DNA of 7,446 nucleotides from an uncultured bacterium (GTDB lineage: Bacteria; Patescibacteriota; Minisyncoccia; UBA6257; JAGGUH01): NCBI GenBank assembly GCA_937877385.1, contig CALGBJ010000126.1, forward strand, positions 1 through 7,446, read 5' to 3'. Shown here one piece after another: positions 4,537-7,446 of the stretch. The position numbers and the translations under genes are program-made. The notes below the pieces were generated by a model. That model searched no databases, had not been told where the DNA came from, and worked only from the letters and a program-made list of their open reading frames with translations. Position 1 is the stretch's first letter. Every line of letters starts with the position of its first letter.

Positions 4537-5238
4537 ATGCAGGAAGAAAAAGAGAATAAAAATTTTTTAAAGGAAATAGAAGATATGAGAAAAGCAAATT
4601 TAGCCTGGGGTTGTTCTCTTTCCCGTACTCATCCCAAAATCAGGGAGTTTCTTTTAGGAATAAAAAATTATATTTCTATCTTTGATTTGAAAAAAACAAA
4701 CGAATGCCTAACTAAAGCATTGAAGTTTATTAAAGAATTGACTAAAGAGAAAAAAACTATCCTTTTCGTCGGTTTAAGCATTCCTTCAAAAGAACCAATA
4801 AAAAAGACCGCTGAAAAACTTAAATTTCCTTATATTAACGAATCATGGCCTGGTGGCTTTTTAACGAATTTTTCTGAAATAAAAAAAAGAATAGAATATT
4901 TTAAAAATTTAGAAAAAATGAAAGAGAGTGGTCAAATAGATAATTATCCAATCAAAGAAAAATTAGACCTTCTCAGAGATTTAAATTCTTTAAAGAAAAA
5001 ATTTGCCGGTGTTAGAGAATTAGAAAAACTTCCTGAAGCGATTTTTTTAGTTTGTTCTAAAGAAACTCAAATTGTTATCAATGAAGCTAGAAGAAAAGGA
5101 ATTCCAACTATAGGTATTGTTGGCGCAGATTTTAATCCTGAATTAGTTGATTTTCCTATTCCGGCTAACAACCGAAGTAAAAGTGCCATTGAGTTTATTT
5201 TAAACAAAGTGGAAAAATTACTCGTAGATAAAAAATAA
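4537..5238 (+). CDS. rpsB: Small ribosomal subunit protein uS2
   Basis: Protein of the 30S subunit, sitting between head and body; needed in most bacteria for binding of bS1 and for initiation. Recognised from the family landmarks YISIFDLKKT (46-55 from ATG 4537), ILFVG (75-79), PYINESWPGGFLTNF (98-112), a coiled-coil-like Lys/Leu/Glu stretch (116-165) and the C-terminal GIPTIGIVGADFNPELVDF (188-206) followed by IPANNRS. The usual GVHFGH loop near the N-terminus is replaced by WGCSLSRTHPK, so the protein is divergent. The length of 233 is normal. ATG 4537 is preferred; the adjacent GTG 4534 would add one residue. No Shine-Dalgarno is visible and the promoter is very close. It lies 3 bases before rpsK, where rpsM would normally be; tsf does not follow. 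Confidence 0.92.
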   Translation: MQEEKENKNFLKEIEDMRKANLAWGCSLSRTHPKIREFLLGIKNYISIFDLKKTNECLTKALKFIKELTKEKKTILFVGLSIPSKEPIKKTAEKLKFPYINESWPGGFLTNFSEIKKRIEYFKNLEKMKESGQIDNYPIKEKLDLLRDLNSLKKKFAGVRELEKLPEAIFLVCSKETQIVINEARRKGIPTIGIVGADFNPELVDFPIPANNRSKSAIEFILNKVEKLLVDKK

Positions 5239-5241
5239 ATT

Positions 5242-5694
5242 ATGGGCAAAAAAAGGATAATTAAACAAGACGAGAAATCAGTTTTGGAAGAGAAAGAGAA
5301 AATAGAAAGGGCTTTAGAAAAAAGTCGGGCCGCCAGATTAAAAGGCAAATTAGTCAAAGGGAGAATTTATCTCTATTGTAGTTATAACAATACTACCTTG
5401 ACTTTAGCCGACCAAAAAGGTAATGTTATCTTTTGGAGTAGTGCTGGCCGGATGGGTTTTCGTGGACCTAAAAAAGCTACTCCCTTTGCTGCCACAAAAG
5501 TAGTTGAATCAATCTCCGAGAAAGTTGTTAAGGGAGATGAGGGCGAATATAAGTTGTTTGTTAATGGCATTGGCAGCGGTCGAGAAGCGGCTTTAAAGGC
5601 CTTAGTTGGTTTAGGTATAAATATTACTTACATCAGAGATATTACTCCTATCCCTCATAATGGTCCAAGGCCGCCTAAACCAAGAAGAGTGTAA
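5242..5694 (+). CDS. rpsK: Small ribosomal subunit protein uS11
   Basis: Component of the 30S platform that contacts 16S rRNA near the mRNA exit region. Conserved parts are GRIYLYCSYNNTTLTLAD (40-57), SAGRMGFRGPKKATPFAA (67-84), the glycine turn VNGIGSGREAALKAL and the terminal DITPIPHNGPRPPKPRRV (133-150). At 150 residues it is about 20 longer than the E. coli protein. The extra part is a charged N-terminal helix (about 10-35, EKSVLEEKEKIERALEK), a pattern I associate with CPR-type S11. It starts 3 bases after rpsB with no Shine-Dalgarno, consistent with translational coupling in the operon. Confidence 0.96.
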   Translation: MGKKRIIKQDEKSVLEEKEKIERALEKSRAARLKGKLVKGRIYLYCSYNNTTLTLADQKGNVIFWSSAGRMGFRGPKKATPFAATKVVESISEKVVKGDEGEYKLFVNGIGSGREAALKALVGLGINITYIRDITPIPHNGPRPPKPRRV

Positions 5695-5704
5695 TTTATT
5701 ACTT

Positions 5705-6328
5705 ATGCTAAAAGAAGCTGTTTGTAAAAAATGTCGAAGTGTTGGTGAAAAACTTTTTCTTAAAGGAGAGAAATGCTATTCTCCTAAATGCCTAATGATT
5801 AGAAAACCTTACCGTCCCGGCATTCATAGCAAGAAAAGAAGGATTCTTTCAGAATATGCTAGAGCCCTTTTGGAAAAACAAAAAGTTAAGTGGTATTATG
5901 GCTTAAATGAGAGGCAAATGGTTAGATTTTTTCTCCAGGCAAAAAAGAAGAAATCTATTGCTCTGACAGAGTCGTTGGCTAGCGAATTGGAAAGAAGATT
6001 GGATAATGTGGTTTATCGTTTGGGAATGGCTGTTTCTTTAAGAGAAGCCAAACAATTAGTTTCTCACAAGTTTTTTTCTGTTAATGGGAGGATAGTTAAT
6101 ATTCCTTCTTATCAAGTAAGAGTGGGCGATGTTATTGTTTTAAGGAAAGAAAAAAGAAATAAAAAGAATGTTGAAGAAATAAAGAGAAGAATAAAAAAAA
6201 TTAATCCACCGACTTGGTTAGAACTTAAAAGCGACGAACTTTCTGGAAAAGTTTTAAGGATGCCGACTTTAGAAGATGCCCCAAAGTTTGACTTTGACAC
6301 TGTAGTTGAATTTTATTCCAGAAAGTAA
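5705..6328 (+). CDS. rpsD: Small ribosomal subunit protein uS4, zinc-finger (C+) form
   Basis: Primary 16S rRNA-binding protein that nucleates 30S assembly; in E. coli it also represses the alpha operon. From ATG 5705 the protein has 207 residues and begins with a Cys4 finger: C7, C10, C24 and C29 (spacing x2, x13, x4), the same spacing as in zinc-bearing S4 of Thermus. KLFLKGEKCYSPKC (16-29) and RPGIHSKKRR follow, then the S4 RNA-binding domain (about 90-150; LDNVVYRLGMAVSLREAKQLV and FFSVNGRIVNIPS). The C-terminal extension (150-207) matches S4. The frame is open back to 5660 inside rpsK, but those codons add nothing S4-like, so 5705, 10 bases after the rpsK stop, is chosen. No Shine-Dalgarno is evident. 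Confidence 0.95.
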   Translation: MLKEAVCKKCRSVGEKLFLKGEKCYSPKCLMIRKPYRPGIHSKKRRILSEYARALLEKQKVKWYYGLNERQMVRFFLQAKKKKSIALTESLASELERRLDNVVYRLGMAVSLREAKQLVSHKFFSVNGRIVNIPSYQVRVGDVIVLRKEKRNKKNVEEIKRRIKKINPPTWLELKSDELSGKVLRMPTLEDAPKFDFDTVVEFYSRK

Positions 6329-6339
6329 TATTATTTATA

Positions 6340-6373
6340 TATAATATCAAAATAATTTAATTTTTAAATTAAA
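6340..6373 (+). promoter_or_regulatory. Possible internal promoter and AT hairpin before rpoA
   Basis: The 52-base gap between rpsD and rpoA is almost pure A/T. It holds a perfect TATAAT (6340-6345) but no good -35 at the right distance. Further on, TTTAATTT (6356-6363) and AAATTAAA (6366-6373) form an inverted repeat just ahead of the rpoA ATG. The gap is much wider than others in this operon, which may allow extra rpoA-rplQ transcription. This is tentative, because A/T-rich sequence produces such matches by chance. Confidence 0.3.
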
Positions 6374-6380
6374 AAGAATT

Positions 6381-7085
6381 ATGTTTCAATATTTACCAAC
6401 AAAAGCCAAATTAGTCTTTGAAGACAAAAAAAATAACATTGCTGTTTTTGAGATCGACAAACTTTATCGCGGTTGGGGAACAACTTTAGGTAATGCCTTG
6501 CGTCGAGTTTTGCTTTCTTCTTTGGCTGGAGCAGCCATAACAGCAGTAAAAATTAAAGGCGTCAGTCACGAATTTTCTACTATCCCTGGCGTCAAAGAAG
6601 ATGTGGTCGAAATAATGTTGAATTTGAAAAGAATTAGATTAAGAATAATTGGCAAAGAAGAAGAAAAACTTTTTTTGAAAGTTAAAGGCAAAGGAGAAGT
6701 TAAGGCTGGTGATATCAAGAAAAATGCCAATGTCAAAATTATTAATCCCGAAGAAAAAATTGCCACTATTACTGATAATAAAACTACTTTAGAGATGGAG
6801 TTGACAGTCCAAAAAGGCATTGGCTATGAGCCGGTCGAGCAAAGAAAAACGACTAAAGTTCCTATAGGCACCATTCTTTTAGACGCTATTTATTCACCGA
6901 TTAAAAAAGTTGGCTACGAAGTAGAAGATGTTCGAGTGGGTAAAAGGACTGATTTTAACAAACTTCGCCTTTCTATTCAGACAGATGGTTCAATTAGTCC
7001 GACTGAGGCCTTACTAGAGGCAAGCGAACTTTTATTAGAACACTTTTCTTTAATCAAAGAGAGTTTTAAAGAAGGAAAAAAGTAA
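6381..7085 (+). CDS. rpoA: RNA polymerase alpha subunit, N-terminal domain only
   Basis: Alpha forms the dimer on which beta and beta' assemble. The 234 residues cover the N-terminal domain: the dimerisation and assembly part at 28-85 (YRGWGTTLGNALRRVLLSS, then GVSHEFSTIPGVKEDVVEI), the second subdomain to about 155, and the return to the dimer interface with KTTKVPIGTILLDAIYSPI and TDGSISPTEALLEASELLLEHF (201-222). The chain then ends in KESFKEGKK and TAA. Bacterial alpha is normally about 310-330 residues, with a linker and a C-terminal domain that binds UP elements, activators and sigma. That domain is absent, and rplQ starts 5 bases later, so no room exists for it here. No frameshift is evident. 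Confidence 0.96.
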   Translation: MFQYLPTKAKLVFEDKKNNIAVFEIDKLYRGWGTTLGNALRRVLLSSLAGAAITAVKIKGVSHEFSTIPGVKEDVVEIMLNLKRIRLRIIGKEEEKLFLKVKGKGEVKAGDIKKNANVKIINPEEKIATITDNKTTLEMELTVQKGIGYEPVEQRKTTKVPIGTILLDAIYSPIKKVGYEVEDVRVGKRTDFNKLRLSIQTDGSISPTEALLEASELLLEHFSLIKESFKEGKK

Positions 7086-7090
7086 AAAAG

Positions 7091-7444
7091 ATGAGGCATA
7101 GAAAAAAAGGGAAAAAACTTCATCGGAAAAGAGATGAAAGGCTGGCTTTAAAAAGAATTTTAGCCGTCAATCTGATTAAAAGAAAAAGGATTTATACTAC
7201 CAAAGCCAAAGCCAAGGAGTTGCAAAGATTTATTGAAAGGTTGATCACTTTAGCCAAAAAAGGAGATTTGGCTCATTATCGCTTAATTATTTCTCGTTTA
7301 GGCAACAAGGAAGCGGCTAAGGAGCTTTATCAAAAAATTGCTCCAAAATATAAAGAAAGAAAAGGCGGTTATACTAGAATTATCAAGACAAGTAAGGCCA
7401 CCAAGAAAGACGGCTCATTTTTATCTTTAATAGAATTTGTTTAA
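7091..7444 (+). CDS. rplQ: Large ribosomal subunit protein bL17
   Basis: Bacteria-specific 50S protein near the peptide exit tunnel opening. At 117 residues it is complete. Landmarks are the basic start MRHRKKGKKLHRKRDER, the segment KRIYTTKAKAKELQRFIERLITLAKKGD (32-59), and GGYTRIIKTS (92-101) with the hydrophobic end LSLIEFV. It lies 5 bases after rpoA, its standard neighbour at the end of the alpha operon. Only AAAAG precedes the ATG, so there is no clear Shine-Dalgarno. The window ends 2 bases after the stop, so any operon terminator or further gene is out of view. Confidence 0.97.
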   Translation: MRHRKKGKKLHRKRDERLALKRILAVNLIKRKRIYTTKAKAKELQRFIERLITLAKKGDLAHYRLIISRLGNKEAAKELYQKIAPKYKERKGGYTRIIKTSKATKKDGSFLSLIEFV

Positions 7445-7446
7445 AG

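Noticed and set aside
5660..5704. Extended rpsD start inside rpsK
   Set aside because: The 15 extra codons overlap the conserved S11 C-terminus in another frame and do not resemble S4. ATG 5705 gives the usual distance to the Cys4 finger.
573..7444. Recoding of TGA (as Gly or Trp) in this lineage
   Set aside because: No gene ends in TGA, but none contains an in-frame TGA either. If TGA were a sense codon, several would be expected across nine genes. Avoidance of TGA stops is normal at low GC.

Overview
The window looks like a piece of a low-GC bacterial chromosome, most likely from a Patescibacteria/CPR-type organism. The grounds are AT-rich genes with strongly Lys/Glu/Phe-biased proteins, a single-chain archaeal-type glycyl-tRNA synthetase, an S11 with an N-terminal extension, a four-cysteine S4, an alpha subunit of RNA polymerase with no C-terminal domain, and a one-repeat SPW membrane protein. 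That placement is inference; no rRNA or other marker is present to confirm it. All confident genes lie on the + strand and end in TAA or TAG. None has an in-frame TGA, so the standard bacterial code fits.

Layout. Positions 1-77 probably hold the last codons of an upstream gene. Positions 78-572 are a gene-free stretch full of palindromes: two related C/G-rich hairpins, a perfect 18-bp palindrome around GCGATCGC, a long nested hairpin, a nested C-run/G-run inverted repeat, and two short tandem arrays (10-bp and 7-bp units). A promoter at its right edge drives glyS-ruvC-dnaG (585-4095), packed with 0-1 nt between genes. This unit joins translation (glycine charging), Holliday-junction resolution and replication priming.

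Next is a single-gene unit (4131-4487) with its own promoter, a 63-residue SPW membrane protein and a strong intrinsic terminator. A second promoter-like sequence lies between that gene and the terminator.

The last unit (4500-7444) is rpsB-rpsK-rpsD-rpoA-rplQ. It resembles the classical alpha operon (rpsM-rpsK-rpsD-rpoA-rplQ), but rpsB (S2) sits where rpsM (S13) is expected. The promoter just ahead of rpsB places the predicted transcript start almost on the start codon, so this mRNA may be leaderless. Most genes here lack a visible Shine-Dalgarno sequence; glyS is the clearest exception.

I see no mobile-element gene, CRISPR array, tRNA, rRNA or defence system. The coding part is housekeeping. 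The unusual material is the palindrome-rich spacer at 78-572, the promoter/terminator arrangement at 4418-4536, and the altered composition of the alpha operon and its RpoA.
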